From positions 1 to 21,131 of the forward strand of contig DAOUDK010000095.1 of assembly GCA_034431315.1 (NCBI GenBank): 21,131 bases of DNA, in the 5' to 3' direction. The notes under the pieces were generated by a model, which was not told where the DNA came from, did not search any database, and was given only the letters and a program-made list of their open reading frames with translations. Made by a program: the position numbers and the translations under genes. The DNA comes from JAUWOY01 sp034431315 (GTDB taxonomy: Bacteria > Chloroflexota > Anaerolineae > VGOG01). The first letter of the stretch is position 1; every line of letters begins with the position of its first letter. Shown here one piece after another: positions 6,115 to 13,833 of this stretch.

Positions 6115-7993
6115 ACCCCAGTTCGTCCGCCACCCACCCTAGCGCCAATTCCTCCAACCTGGCCCGCGTCGGGCGGCCGTTCTCGTCCCAGCCGGCCATC
6201 CCGTAGTAGACCGCCTTCGCCGCCTCTACCTCGTCAGCGGTGATCGCCACCCCATCGCTGGCCCCATCCCGCAGCGCGACTAGCAGTTTGGGCGGCACGG
6301 TGTCCGCCTCCGCGCCGACTCCCTCGCGGGCGTTGAAGGCCCGCAGCAGGTTCAGCCGCCGCTCGCCCACCTTCATCAATTCCCACAGGCTCACGTTCCA
6401 GCCGGTGACCGCCCGCACCGCCTCCACCAACTGGCTGGGGCCGTAGAGCTGCCAAGCCGGGCCGAAGACGAACTGACATACGCATACGCTGTCCAGGCAA
6501 CTGTACATGTACTGGGTGTAGAGGGCGTAGCGCACCTTCTCCGCGTTGAGCGCCTTCGATGGCTGGGGGTCCTTCAGGTCCAGCTCGGCCATCCGCTCCG
6601 GATACCACTTGTAAGATGGATCGTGCTCGTGGGACTGGTGGTCGGCGCCGAAGGGATTGACGGCGTAGATGAGGGCCAGGCTGCGCTTGACCTGGGGCAT
6701 GTGGGCCGGCAGTTCGTGGTTCTTCACCGCCACTACCAGCTCCTGCCCCACGCCCAGGGTCTCGGCGGCGCGGGCAGATCCCTCTCCCAGCACCTGCCCC
6801 AGGCCCTCCCGCTTGCCGATGCGCTCCACCATCTCCACCAACGCCTCGGCGTTGCCGAAGCGGAGCTCAACGCCATCGGTATCCTCCAAAGTGAGCAGCC
6901 CATGCTCGAAGCAGTCCATGGCCCAGGCGATGGTCGCTCCGCACGAGATGGTATCCATCCCATACATGTTGCACAGTTGATTGGCGCGAGCGATCGCCGC
7001 CAGATCGGAGACGCCGCAGTAGGAGCCCATCGTGCCGAGAGTCTCGTACTCCGGCCCGCCGTAGCGGGGATCCACTCGATACGGCCCCTCGCTTATCTCC
7101 ACCACCCGCTTGCAGCGGACCACGCAGGCGAAGCAGGTATCTCGCTCTTTGAGGATAGTCTCAGCCATGCGCTGGCCGCTGATGGCCTCGGCTTCCTCGA
7201 AGCAACCGCTGGCCCAGTTGCGGGTGGGCAAGCCGCCCTTCTTGTTCTGAGGCAAGAGAACCTCGGCGGTGCCCAGCAGCCCCATCCCGTATATGTCCGA
7301 TTCCTCGAAGTGGTCAACCCCCCACTTGGCCAGCGCTTTGACAGCGTCGGGGTCGGCCAATTCGGGACGGTTTCGCCCCCGCACGGCCACCGCCTTGAGG
7401 TTCTTGGAGGCCATCACCGTGCCCATGCCGGTGCGACCGTTGGCGCGGTTGGCGTTGTTGATGAGCGCGCCGAAGTGGACACCCTGCTCGGCTGCCGGGC
7501 CACACTGAAGAACCTGGATGCGCCTGTCGCCCAGTCCATCGCGGATGGTATCCTCCACGTCGGCGGTGAAGTGGCCCCAGAGGTGGGCAGCATCCCGAAG
7601 TTCGGCCTCGCCGTCGTGCACCCACAGGTAAGCAGGCCGCTCGGCCTGGCCGTGGATCACGATGCCGTCGAAGCCGGCCGCTTTTAGCTCTGCCGGCCAG
7701 AAGCCCCCAGCCTGCGAGTCTCCCACGAGGTCGGTGACAGGGGACTTGGCCGTGGCGCAGACGCGGGACTGTCCGGAGAAGGGCGCGCCAGTGACGACAC
7801 CGACCATCAGGCTGAGGGTGTTTTCCAGGCCCAGCGGGTCGGCGCCGGGTGGGGTGTGCTTCAGAAGATAGTAGCTCCCCATCGCGCTCCCCCCCATATA
7901 CTTGCGGTAGAAAGCCTCGCCGGGCTCCTCTACTTCCACCTTCCCCGCTGTCAGGTCAACGTGCAATATTTTGCCGTGGTATCCATAAGACAT
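6110..7993 (-). CDS. aor: Aldehyde:ferredoxin oxidoreductase (tungstopterin family)
   Basis: AOR-family enzymes oxidise aldehydes to carboxylic acids in the cytoplasm and reduce ferredoxin, using a tungsten bis-pterin cofactor and one [4Fe-4S] cluster. The 627 residues match the usual length of about 600-630. The N-terminal domain has KYMGGSAMGSYYLL and SGQSRVCATAKSP. A pterin-binding stretch NGRTGMGTVMASKNLKAV lies at 185-202. Cluster ligands are CFACVVRC (C287, C290, C294) with a fourth Cys in SCLDSVCVC (499-506). The ATG at 7993 has a strong AAAGGAGGTGA upstream. It sits between aminotransferases and a dehydrogenase, so an amine- or amino-acid-derived semialdehyde is a plausible substrate (inference). 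Other AOR-family specificities (FOR, GAPOR, unknown groups) cannot be separated here. Confidence 0.93.
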   Translation of the reverse strand: MSYGYHGKILHVDLTAGKVEVEEPGEAFYRKYMGGSAMGSYYLLKHTPPGADPLGLENTLSLMVGVVTGAPFSGQSRVCATAKSPVTDLVGDSQAGGFWPAELKAAGFDGIVIHGQAERPAYLWVHDGEAELRDAAHLWGHFTADVEDTIRDGLGDRRIQVLQCGPAAEQGVHFGALINNANRANGRTGMGTVMASKNLKAVAVRGRNRPELADPDAVKALAKWGVDHFEESDIYGMGLLGTAEVLLPQNKKGGLPTRNWASGCFEEAEAISGQRMAETILKERDTCFACVVRCKRVVEISEGPYRVDPRYGGPEYETLGTMGSYCGVSDLAAIARANQLCNMYGMDTISCGATIAWAMDCFEHGLLTLEDTDGVELRFGNAEALVEMVERIGKREGLGQVLGEGSARAAETLGVGQELVVAVKNHELPAHMPQVKRSLALIYAVNPFGADHQSHEHDPSYKWYPERMAELDLKDPQPSKALNAEKVRYALYTQYMYSCLDSVCVCQFVFGPAWQLYGPSQLVEAVRAVTGWNVSLWELMKVGERRLNLLRAFNAREGVGAEADTVPPKLLVALRDGASDGVAITADEVEAAKAVYYGMAGWDENGRPTRARLEELALGWVADELGL

Positions 7994-8004
7994 TGGTCAC
8001 CTCC

Positions 8005-8053
8005 TTTACGTTTTACGTTTCACGTTTCACGTTTTACGCCTCACGTTTCACGT
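8005..8053. repeat. TTTACG/TTCACG micro-repeat carrying the stop codon of the upstream aminotransferase
   Basis: About seven copies of TT(T/C)ACG follow one another at 7-8-nt steps. The TAA stop (8034-8036) and last codons of the class-III aminotransferase (KREA end) are inside it, and it stops at the ribosome binding site of the AOR gene. The same family recurs at 12977-13010. Confidence 0.8.
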
Positions 8054-9350
8054 CCTTCACCGCTTCCTCAAACACCGTCAGCGTCTCCGCGATTTCCCGC
8101 TCACCGTGGCTGTAGCACAGGAACCAGGGCTCCCGGCCGTCACCGTCGGGCATGACCCCCCGCTCGATGAGGGCCATCGCCAGCCGCTCGTAGAGGGCAT
8201 CGTCGCCTCCACAGTAGTCGCGGAAATCGGTCGGCTCCTCGTCCGTCCCCAGGATGAGACCGAAGATGGGCGGCAGGCCAATGACGCAGTGAGGGATGTC
8301 GGCGCGGGTCAGGATCTCGTCTATGCCATCCATCAGCTTCTGACCATTCTTGAAGATGGTCTCGATGATGGGCTGGGTCTCCAGGATCTCCAGCGTGGCA
8401 TCAGCAGCCGCGGCGCCGACCACGTTCCCGCTGTAGGTGCCGCCATGTGCCACACTGCCGGGGCCGATTACACCCATCACCTCTTCCTTGCCGCCGATGG
8501 CCGCAATGGGGAACCCGTTGCCCATCGCCTTGGCATAGGTGACCAGGTCGGCCTGCACGCCGAAGTACTCCTGCGCCCCGCCGTTGGCGATGCGGAAGCC
8601 GGTCTTTACCTCGTCGAAGATGAGGACGATGCCGTAACGGTCGCACAGTTCGCGGATCTTCTCCAGCCAGCCGGGCTTGGGCAGGATGCCGGCCGCGTTG
8701 CCCAGCAGTGGCTCGACCATGATAGCGGCCAGCTCGTGCCAGTGGGCCTCCACCGTCTCCTCCAAGCGCTCGAAGTCGTTGAAGGGCAGGTTGATGACGT
8801 AGTGACGGATGCCCTCAGGGATGCCGGAGCTCATCTGGACGTTGATGGGGCTGCGGCGGGATCCCATGACCCTCGCCGGGGCAGAAGCGGTGCTGAAGAG
8901 AACGTAGTCGTGCATTCCGTGATACTGGCCCTCGAATTTGATGAACCGCTCTCGGCCCGTGTAGCCCCGGGCGATGCGCAGGGCGTGCATCGTCACCTCG
9001 GTGCCGGTGTTGCCCAGGCGCACCTTGTCCGCGCCGGTCAGGCGGGCCACCCGTTCTGCCACCCGGATCTCCAGGGGAACCGTCCAGGCGAAGAGCGTGC
9101 CGTCGCGGATCGCCTCCGCCACCCGCTCCACCACCGGCGGATAGCCGTGGCCCAGGATGATGGGGCCGAAGGCCAGCCGGTAGTCAATGTACCGGTTCTC
9201 GTCGGCGTCCCAGATGTAGGCTCCCTCCCCCCGCGTCACCACCAGGGTGTCCTCGTCCCCCCAGTAGCGGAAGTTGGAGTTGACGCCGTAGGGGATGAAC
9301 TGCTTTGCCTTCTGAAACAAAGCGTGCGTTTGCGTGAGATTGCGTGTCAT
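8034..9350 (-). CDS. Class-III aminotransferase, glutamate-1-semialdehyde aminomutase-like
   Basis: A PLP-dependent fold-type-I enzyme of 438 residues. It has the class-III signature around LIFDEVKTGFR (D246 for the pyridine nitrogen) and the Schiff-base lysine in YAKAMGNGFPIAAIGG (K274). The NTGTEVTMHALRIARGYTGR segment (114-133) and LGHGYPPVVE resemble HemL. The lysine region reads AMGNGFP rather than the HemL-type GGGLPVGAYGG, and no haem genes are nearby, so it is more likely an omega- or beta-amino acid aminotransferase or mutase than true HemL. ATG at 9350 has AAGGAG upstream. It is 15 bp downstream of the GabT-like gene and so probably co-translated. The substrate is unknown; context suggests an amine-derived compound. 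Confidence 0.88.
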   Translation of the reverse strand: MTRNLTQTHALFQKAKQFIPYGVNSNFRYWGDEDTLVVTRGEGAYIWDADENRYIDYRLAFGPIILGHGYPPVVERVAEAIRDGTLFAWTVPLEIRVAERVARLTGADKVRLGNTGTEVTMHALRIARGYTGRERFIKFEGQYHGMHDYVLFSTASAPARVMGSRRSPINVQMSSGIPEGIRHYVINLPFNDFERLEETVEAHWHELAAIMVEPLLGNAAGILPKPGWLEKIRELCDRYGIVLIFDEVKTGFRIANGGAQEYFGVQADLVTYAKAMGNGFPIAAIGGKEEVMGVIGPGSVAHGGTYSGNVVGAAAADATLEILETQPIIETIFKNGQKLMDGIDEILTRADIPHCVIGLPPIFGLILGTDEEPTDFRDYCGGDDALYERLAMALIERGVMPDGDGREPWFLCYSHGEREIAETLTVFEEAVKDVKREA

Positions 9351-9365
9351 TTTGTCTCCTTCTTT

Positions 9366-10634
9366 CTAGAAAATCGCTTCCACCAGGGCATCCTTGAAAG
9401 TCGCCAACGCCTCCTCGATCTGCTGCTGGGTGACGACCAACGGCGGGATCCAGCGGACGGTGTTGTCCCACGGGCCGCAGGTGAGGAGCAGCAGGTGACG
9501 CTTCAGGCAGCCCTTTACCACCGCCTTCGCCGGGCCAGTGGCGGGGGTTCTGTCGGCGGCGGTGAACTCGGCGCCGACCATCAGCCCCAGCCCGCGCACG
9601 TCGCCGATGATTGGGAACTCGGACTGGAGCTCCCGCAGTCGCCCCATCAACAGCGTCCCCATCCGCCGCGCGTTCTCCAGCAGGTGCTCCTCCCGGATAG
9701 CGCGGATGGTGGCCACGGCGGCGGCGCAGGCGACGGCGTTGCCGCCGTAGGTCCCGCCGTGGGAGCCAGGGATCCAGCGCTCCATCAACTCCCGCCGAGC
9801 GGCGATCCCAGACAGCGGCAGGCCCGAAGCCAGCCCCTTGGCCATGGTCATGATGTCTGGCTCGACGCCGAAATGCTGGATAGCAAACCACTTCCCGGTG
9901 CGCCCAAACCCCGACTGGATCTCGTCAGCGATGAGCAGGAAGCCGTGCTCATCGCAAATGTGGCGCAGGGCATGAAGAAAGCCGGGCGTCGGCACCACGT
10001 ACCCGCCTTCCCCCAGCACCGGCTCCACCAGGATGGCCGCCGTCTCAAAAGGAGCGGTCTGGGACTTCAGCAGCAGCTTCAGCTCCCGCAGGCAGAAGGC
10101 CTCGGTCTCCTCCGGACTCCAACCGTAGCGGTAGGCGTAGGGATAGGGAGCGACGAAGACCCCCGCTGGCAGGGGCTGGTAGCCAGCGCGGTAGATGGTC
10201 TTGGAGGTGGTGAGGGCCATCGTCAGGGCGGTGCGGCCATGGAAACTGCCCTGGAAGACGATGACGTTGGGTCGCCCGGTGGCGTGGCGGGCCAGTTTGA
10301 CTGCTCCCTCCACCGCCTCTGCGCCGCTGTTGGAGAAGAAGAAGCAATCCAGCCCCTCCGGCACAATCGTTCGCAGCTCTTCGGCCAGTTCCAGGAGCGG
10401 CGGGTGGAAGATGATGTTAACTTGGCCGTGCATGAGCTTCGCCGCCTGCTCCTGGATCGCCCTGACCACCTTCGGGTGGCAGTGGCCGGTGTTGGTCACG
10501 CCGATGCCAGAGGTGAAATCCAGGTAGCGAGTGCCGTCCTGGTCGTAGACGTAGGCCCCCTCGGCCCGCTCCGCCACGATGGGGGTCAAGCGGGTCCAGA
10601 CGGGGGAAATCAGATTGTCAGTGGTTGTACTCAC
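9366..10634 (-). CDS. 4-aminobutyrate-type class-III aminotransferase (GabT-like)
   Basis: The 422-residue PLP enzyme follows the GabT/COG0160 pattern: FTSGIGVTNTGHCHPKVV (40-57), FFFSNSGAEAVEGAVKLARHATGR (98-121), FHGRT (131-135), LIADEIQSGFGRTGKW (234-249, D237) and the Schiff-base lysine in TMAKGLASGLPLSG (K266). GabT moves the terminal amino group of GABA or related omega-amino acids or diamines to 2-oxoglutarate and leaves a semialdehyde. That fits the aldehyde oxidoreductase two genes downstream. The start is GTG at 10634, with AGGAGGG 6 nt upstream. It follows a 207-bp gap, so it may have its own promoter, though I could not find a convincing one. Ornithine, putrescine or beta-alanine are alternative substrates. 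Confidence 0.9.
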   Translation of the reverse strand: MSTTTDNLISPVWTRLTPIVAERAEGAYVYDQDGTRYLDFTSGIGVTNTGHCHPKVVRAIQEQAAKLMHGQVNIIFHPPLLELAEELRTIVPEGLDCFFFSNSGAEAVEGAVKLARHATGRPNVIVFQGSFHGRTALTMALTTSKTIYRAGYQPLPAGVFVAPYPYAYRYGWSPEETEAFCLRELKLLLKSQTAPFETAAILVEPVLGEGGYVVPTPGFLHALRHICDEHGFLLIADEIQSGFGRTGKWFAIQHFGVEPDIMTMAKGLASGLPLSGIAARRELMERWIPGSHGGTYGGNAVACAAAVATIRAIREEHLLENARRMGTLLMGRLRELQSEFPIIGDVRGLGLMVGAEFTAADRTPATGPAKAVVKGCLKRHLLLLTCGPWDNTVRWIPPLVVTQQQIEEALATFKDALVEAIF

Positions 10635-10686
10635 GATGCCCTCCTAAAAAACTGGCATAGCACCCCAAAGTAGGGGGATAGAAAGC

Positions 10687-10719
10687 ACGGATCGCAGCCA
10701 ACGGATTTTTTGAACGGAT
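10687..10719. repeat. ACGGAT micro-repeat in the 207-bp cluster gap
   Basis: ACGGAT occurs at 10687, 10701 and 10714 (period 13-14 nt), upstream of the GabT-like gene. Confidence 0.55.
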
Positions 10720-10742
10720 TGATCAGTAGATCCAAGATCTCC

Positions 10743-10796
10743 AGCAGAGGCGGCTCCCATGCCGCCGGTTCGCGGGCGTGGGAGCCCCGCTCTGCT
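10743..10796. repeat. Long imperfect hairpin in the gap between the acyltransferase and aminotransferase genes
   Basis: AGCAGAG and GGCTCCCA on the left pair with TGGGAGCC and CTCTGCT on the right, giving about 15 paired bases with a small internal bulge and a 19-nt GC-rich loop. Neither strand has a T-tract next to it, so it is not a standard terminator. It could be an mRNA processing or stability element in a long transcript. Confidence 0.65.
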
Positions 10797-10841
10797 TGAA
10801 AACCTCTATCTACTGAGTATGATCAACGTCTCAATGCTTCA

Positions 10842-11864
10842 CTAGCCCAGCGCTCGGTGCACCACCCGCACTGGCACCGGCAACGCGCGCAGGATAACGT
10901 AGATGACCGCGAATGAGGACAGCAGCATCAGCGTCACCGCCGGGAAGCCGAACCGGTCGTGCCAGCCCAGAAAGTGGAAGAGCGTGTAGCCCACCAGATG
11001 ATGTAGGACGTAGATGACCAGTGCCTCCCGCCCCATTGCTACCAACGGCCCCAGCCAGGACGGTTTCCGCCGCTGGTACAGCACCTGCAACCCTGCGAAC
11101 AGCAGCAGCACCGCGCCGCTGGCGAAGGCCAGTTGGGCCAGCGAAGGGTGGGAGAACTCCGCCAGCCACAGTTCGTCGGGGTCGAAGCGCACCGTCCACG
11201 GGCGTCCCAGGGCCCCGACCACCAGCAATCCCGCTCCCAGTGACGCCACAAGAGCTGTGAAGCGGGACAGCCATCCGGCCTGTCGTGCCCGCAAGTACAC
11301 CTCCCCCAGCACCGTCCCTCCCAGTGCGTAGGCCATCCAGGGGGCGATGGGAAAGTAGGCCGGCGGCGTTCGCCCGTGGATGATATCGGCCAGGTAGGTC
11401 GGGAGGAGGCTCAGGTGGCGGACAGTGAGCACCGCGCTAAGCCCGCTCATCCCCAGCGCCAGGGCCAGCCGCACCCACCAGGGAGTCCGCAACAGCAGCC
11501 CGCAGACGACGATGGAGAGGCCGATGAGCTGGAGGACATCCCAGTTGACGATTTCCTCCAGTCCCCAGATGGGCACCCACACTGCCAGGTTGAAGGCGTA
11601 GCCCAGGGCCAGGATCTTCAGCCCGCGCAAGAGCACCGGCCTCAGATCGGCCCACCGTCTGGACCGGCCTCCGAAGCGCAGCACCAGCGCCACTCCCACC
11701 AGGGTCAGAAAGATGGGCGCTACCAGTTTGGAAAGAAAGTACAAGGTTGCAAACGTGCCTGTCCGGCGCACTGCGGGGGCCAGCCACCACTCCGACAGGT
11801 GGATGACCAGCATCCCGGCGACGGCCGACCCCCGCAGCGCGTCAACGAACGGCAGCCGTTTCAC
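10842..11864 (-). CDS. Multi-pass membrane acyltransferase-like protein (HGSNAT/DUF1624 type)
   Basis: The product is 340 residues with about nine to ten hydrophobic segments. The N-terminal RLPFVDALRGSAVAGMLVIH, the APIFLTLVGVALVLRF segment, FPIAPWMAYALGGTVLGE and the late MGREALVIYVLHHLVG match the layout of the heparan-alpha-glucosaminide N-acetyltransferase catalytic domain (DUF1624), which carries acetyl groups from cytoplasmic acetyl-CoA across a membrane. Related DUF418 or acyltransferase-3 proteins are alternatives. I place the start at the GTG at 11864, preceded by AGAGGGG; a longer frame starting at 11969 would run back into potD. The potD stop lies 29 bp upstream. Its role inside a polyamine-type locus is unknown; acylation of an amine or an envelope sugar is speculation. 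Confidence 0.7.
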   Translation of the reverse strand: MKRLPFVDALRGSAVAGMLVIHLSEWWLAPAVRRTGTFATLYFLSKLVAPIFLTLVGVALVLRFGGRSRRWADLRPVLLRGLKILALGYAFNLAVWVPIWGLEEIVNWDVLQLIGLSIVVCGLLLRTPWWVRLALALGMSGLSAVLTVRHLSLLPTYLADIIHGRTPPAYFPIAPWMAYALGGTVLGEVYLRARQAGWLSRFTALVASLGAGLLVVGALGRPWTVRFDPDELWLAEFSHPSLAQLAFASGAVLLLFAGLQVLYQRRKPSWLGPLVAMGREALVIYVLHHLVGYTLFHFLGWHDRFGFPAVTLMLLSSFAVIYVILRALPVPVRVVHRALG

Positions 11865-11893
11865 CACTGCCCCTCTGCTCCCCTGCTCCTCTG

Positions 11894-12964
11894 TTACGGC
11901 CCTGCTGCCTTCACCTCGGTCCACATGCGCTCGTAGAGCGGCGTGGCCTCGCCCACGTCCTTGATCCACTCCAGCTTGTCCATCACCTCCGGGGGCGGAT
12001 AGATGGCTGGCTCCTCCAGGATCTCGGCGTCAATGAACTCCTCGGCCGCCGCGTTGGGGCTGGCGTACCAGGTGAAATTGGAGATGGCTGCCCCAACCTC
12101 CGGGCGCAGCAGGTAGTTGATGAACACCTCGGCTGTGTACTGGCTGGACGCGGTCTTGGGGATGCACAGGTTGTCAGCCCAGATGGTGCCCCCCTCTTTC
12201 GGGATGGCGTACCAGATCCGCTCATCCTCGACGGCGGCCATGAAGAAGTCGCCGCTCCAGCCGTGGGCAAGTACTGTCTCATTGGCGCTCAGCAAGTCTT
12301 CGTACTGCTCGCTGTCGTAGGCGTAGACCCACTTCTTCTGCTGAATCAGCAGGTCCCGTGCCTCCGTCAATTGGGCCTCGTTGGTGGTGTTGAGCGAGTA
12401 GCCCAGGTACTTGAGCGCCGCGCCCATGGACTCCCGACTGTCGTTGAGCATCGTGAGCTGCCCGGCGTACTCCGAGGCGACCGCCGGGTCGAAGAGGTAG
12501 GCCCAACTGTCGGGCGGTTCCTCCAAGACCTCTGAGTTATAGCCAATGCCGGTCGTTCCCCACTGGTAGGGCACGCAGTGGACCATCCCAGGATCGTAGG
12601 GTGGGTTAGCGAACTTGGGATCAACGTTCTTGATGTTGGGGATGTCCTCGTGGTTCAGCTCCACCAGCAGCCCCTCCTCGATCATGATCTCGACCATGTA
12701 ATCAGAGGGCACGATGACGTCGTACCCGGTGGCCCCCGCCTGCAACTTGGCCAGTAGTTCCTCGTTGCTGGCGAAGGTGTCCTCCACCACGTGCACGCCG
12801 AACTCCTTCTCGAAGTCGGCGTAGATCTGGGGATCAATGTACTCCGACCAGTTGTAGACGTGGAGTTCCTTGGCCAATCCTGGCTTACCAGGGGCGCCAC
12901 GACACCCCGCCAGCAGGGCAACCACGCAGCCCATTATCATGAGTGACACTAGAATCTTTCGCAT
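11894..12964 (-). CDS. potD: Spermidine/putrescine-type ABC transporter substrate-binding lipoprotein
   Basis: This PotD/PotF-family protein captures a polyamine or similar cationic substrate outside the membrane and delivers it to PotB/PotC. The 356 residues begin with a lipoprotein signal ending LLAGC, so Cys21 is the lipidated residue. The mature part has LHVYNWSEYIDPQIYADFEKEFG, GYDVIVPSDYMVE, YQWGTTGIGYN and AHGWSGDFF, all typical of the family. I choose the ATG at 12964, with AAAGGAG 8 nt upstream; the GTG at 12982 that lengthens the frame lies in repeat DNA. Clustering with potA, potB and potC confirms the assignment. Substrate specificity cannot be read with certainty; putrescine, spermidine or an omega-amino acid are possible. 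Confidence 0.92.
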   Translation of the reverse strand: MRKILVSLMIMGCVVALLAGCRGAPGKPGLAKELHVYNWSEYIDPQIYADFEKEFGVHVVEDTFASNEELLAKLQAGATGYDVIVPSDYMVEIMIEEGLLVELNHEDIPNIKNVDPKFANPPYDPGMVHCVPYQWGTTGIGYNSEVLEEPPDSWAYLFDPAVASEYAGQLTMLNDSRESMGAALKYLGYSLNTTNEAQLTEARDLLIQQKKWVYAYDSEQYEDLLSANETVLAHGWSGDFFMAAVEDERIWYAIPKEGGTIWADNLCIPKTASSQYTAEVFINYLLRPEVGAAISNFTWYASPNAAAEEFIDAEILEEPAIYPPPEVMDKLEWIKDVGEATPLYERMWTEVKAAGP

Positions 12965-12976
12965 CTCTCCTTCTCC

Positions 12977-13010
12977 TTTCACGTTTTACGTTTCACGTTT
13001 CAGTTTCACG
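12977..13010. repeat. TTTCACG/TTTTACG micro-repeat between potC and potD carrying the potC stop
   Basis: This is the same family as 8005-8053. The TGA stop of potC (13006-13008) is part of a TTTCACG word, and the other end touches the ribosome binding site of potD. Confidence 0.8.
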
Positions 13011-13833
13011 CAATCTCGATCCCGCCTCCACCTCCTTTCTGCAATATCAGTGACAAGAACACTAACACCATCGAGGCCAGCAGCATCATGCTGGAGAGGG
13101 CGTTGATCTCAGGGGTGACGCCCATTTTGACCATCGAGTAAATGCGCAGCGGCAGCGTAGTCGAGCCAGGGCCAGCGGTGAAGAAGGTGATGACAAAGTC
13201 GTCAATCGAAAGCGTAAAGGCCAAAAGCGCCCCACCCAGTATGCCCGGCATGATCAGCGGCAGCGTCACCCGCCGGAAGGTCTGCCACTCATTGGCGTAG
13301 AGGTCCTGAGCGGCCTCCTCCAGGGTGACGTCGAAATAGGCCAGCCGGGCCCGCACCACCACCGCCACGAACGAGATGTTGAAGGCCACGTGCGAGATGA
13401 TAATGGTGATGAGTCCCAGGTTCATTTTGGCCAGCACGAAGAACAGGAGCAGCATCACCGCCATGGCGATGTCAGGGATGATGATAGGCAAGTAGAGCAG
13501 TGCATCGAAGGGCAGTTTGCCCCAGAAGTTGTATCGCTCCATGGCCAGCGCCACCATCGTGCCGAAGACGGTGGAGATGAGCGTCGAGATCAAGGCCACA
13601 GTCAGGCTGTTTTTCAGGGCGGCGCCGATGGCCTCGTTGCCGAAAAGTCGCGCGTACCATTGTAAGGTGAACCCCTGCCAGTCGGAGGCGAAGCGGGAGG
13701 CGTTGAAGGAGAAGATCACCAGGATGACAATCGGTGCATAAAGGAAGACGTAGCCGAAGACCCCGTGCAGGGCCAGCAGTCGGTTGAGCCACCGGCCTCG
13801 TCGCTTCTTCTGTGTCCTTGCCTCTCTGCTCAT
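13006..13833 (-). CDS. potC: Spermidine/putrescine-type ABC transporter permease PotC
   Basis: An inner-membrane permease of 275 residues with six predicted membrane segments starting with GYVFLYAPIVILVIFSF (28-44). The EAA loop that docks on the ATPase is LEEAAQDLYANEWQTFRRVTLPLIMPGILG (171-200). FTLSIDDFVITFF is characteristic of PotC. The start is the ATG at 13833, overlapping the potB stop as ATGA, which indicates translational coupling; the longer open frame to 14079 is a shadow inside potB. The protein ends in an unusual GGGGGIEIA next to a micro-repeat. Confidence 0.94.
   Translation of the reverse strand: MSREARTQKKRRGRWLNRLLALHGVFGYVFLYAPIVILVIFSFNASRFASDWQGFTLQWYARLFGNEAIGAALKNSLTVALISTLISTVFGTMVALAMERYNFWGKLPFDALLYLPIIIPDIAMAVMLLLFFVLAKMNLGLITIIISHVAFNISFVAVVVRARLAYFDVTLEEAAQDLYANEWQTFRRVTLPLIMPGILGGALLAFTLSIDDFVITFFTAGPGSTTLPLRIYSMVKMGVTPEINALSSMMLLASMVLVFLSLILQKGGGGGIEIA

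Noticed and set aside
8034..9350. Assignment as hemL
   Set aside because: The overall resemblance is clear but the lysine region differs from HemL and the neighbours are catabolic and transport genes, so a haem-pathway symbol would mislead.
8106..10673. 855-codon open frame on the plus strand
   Set aside because: It is exactly antisense to the two aminotransferase genes, has low-complexity Gly/His/Asp/Val-rich composition, and no family features. Long antisense frames are common in GC-rich codon use.
10797..10841. TTGAGA-17-AGATAG as a minus-strand promoter for the aminotransferase half
   Set aside because: The -10 box matches the consensus at only one position. The possible TTAGCG-17-TATCAC promoter upstream of the dehydrogenase at about 17050-17080 was also left out as too weak.
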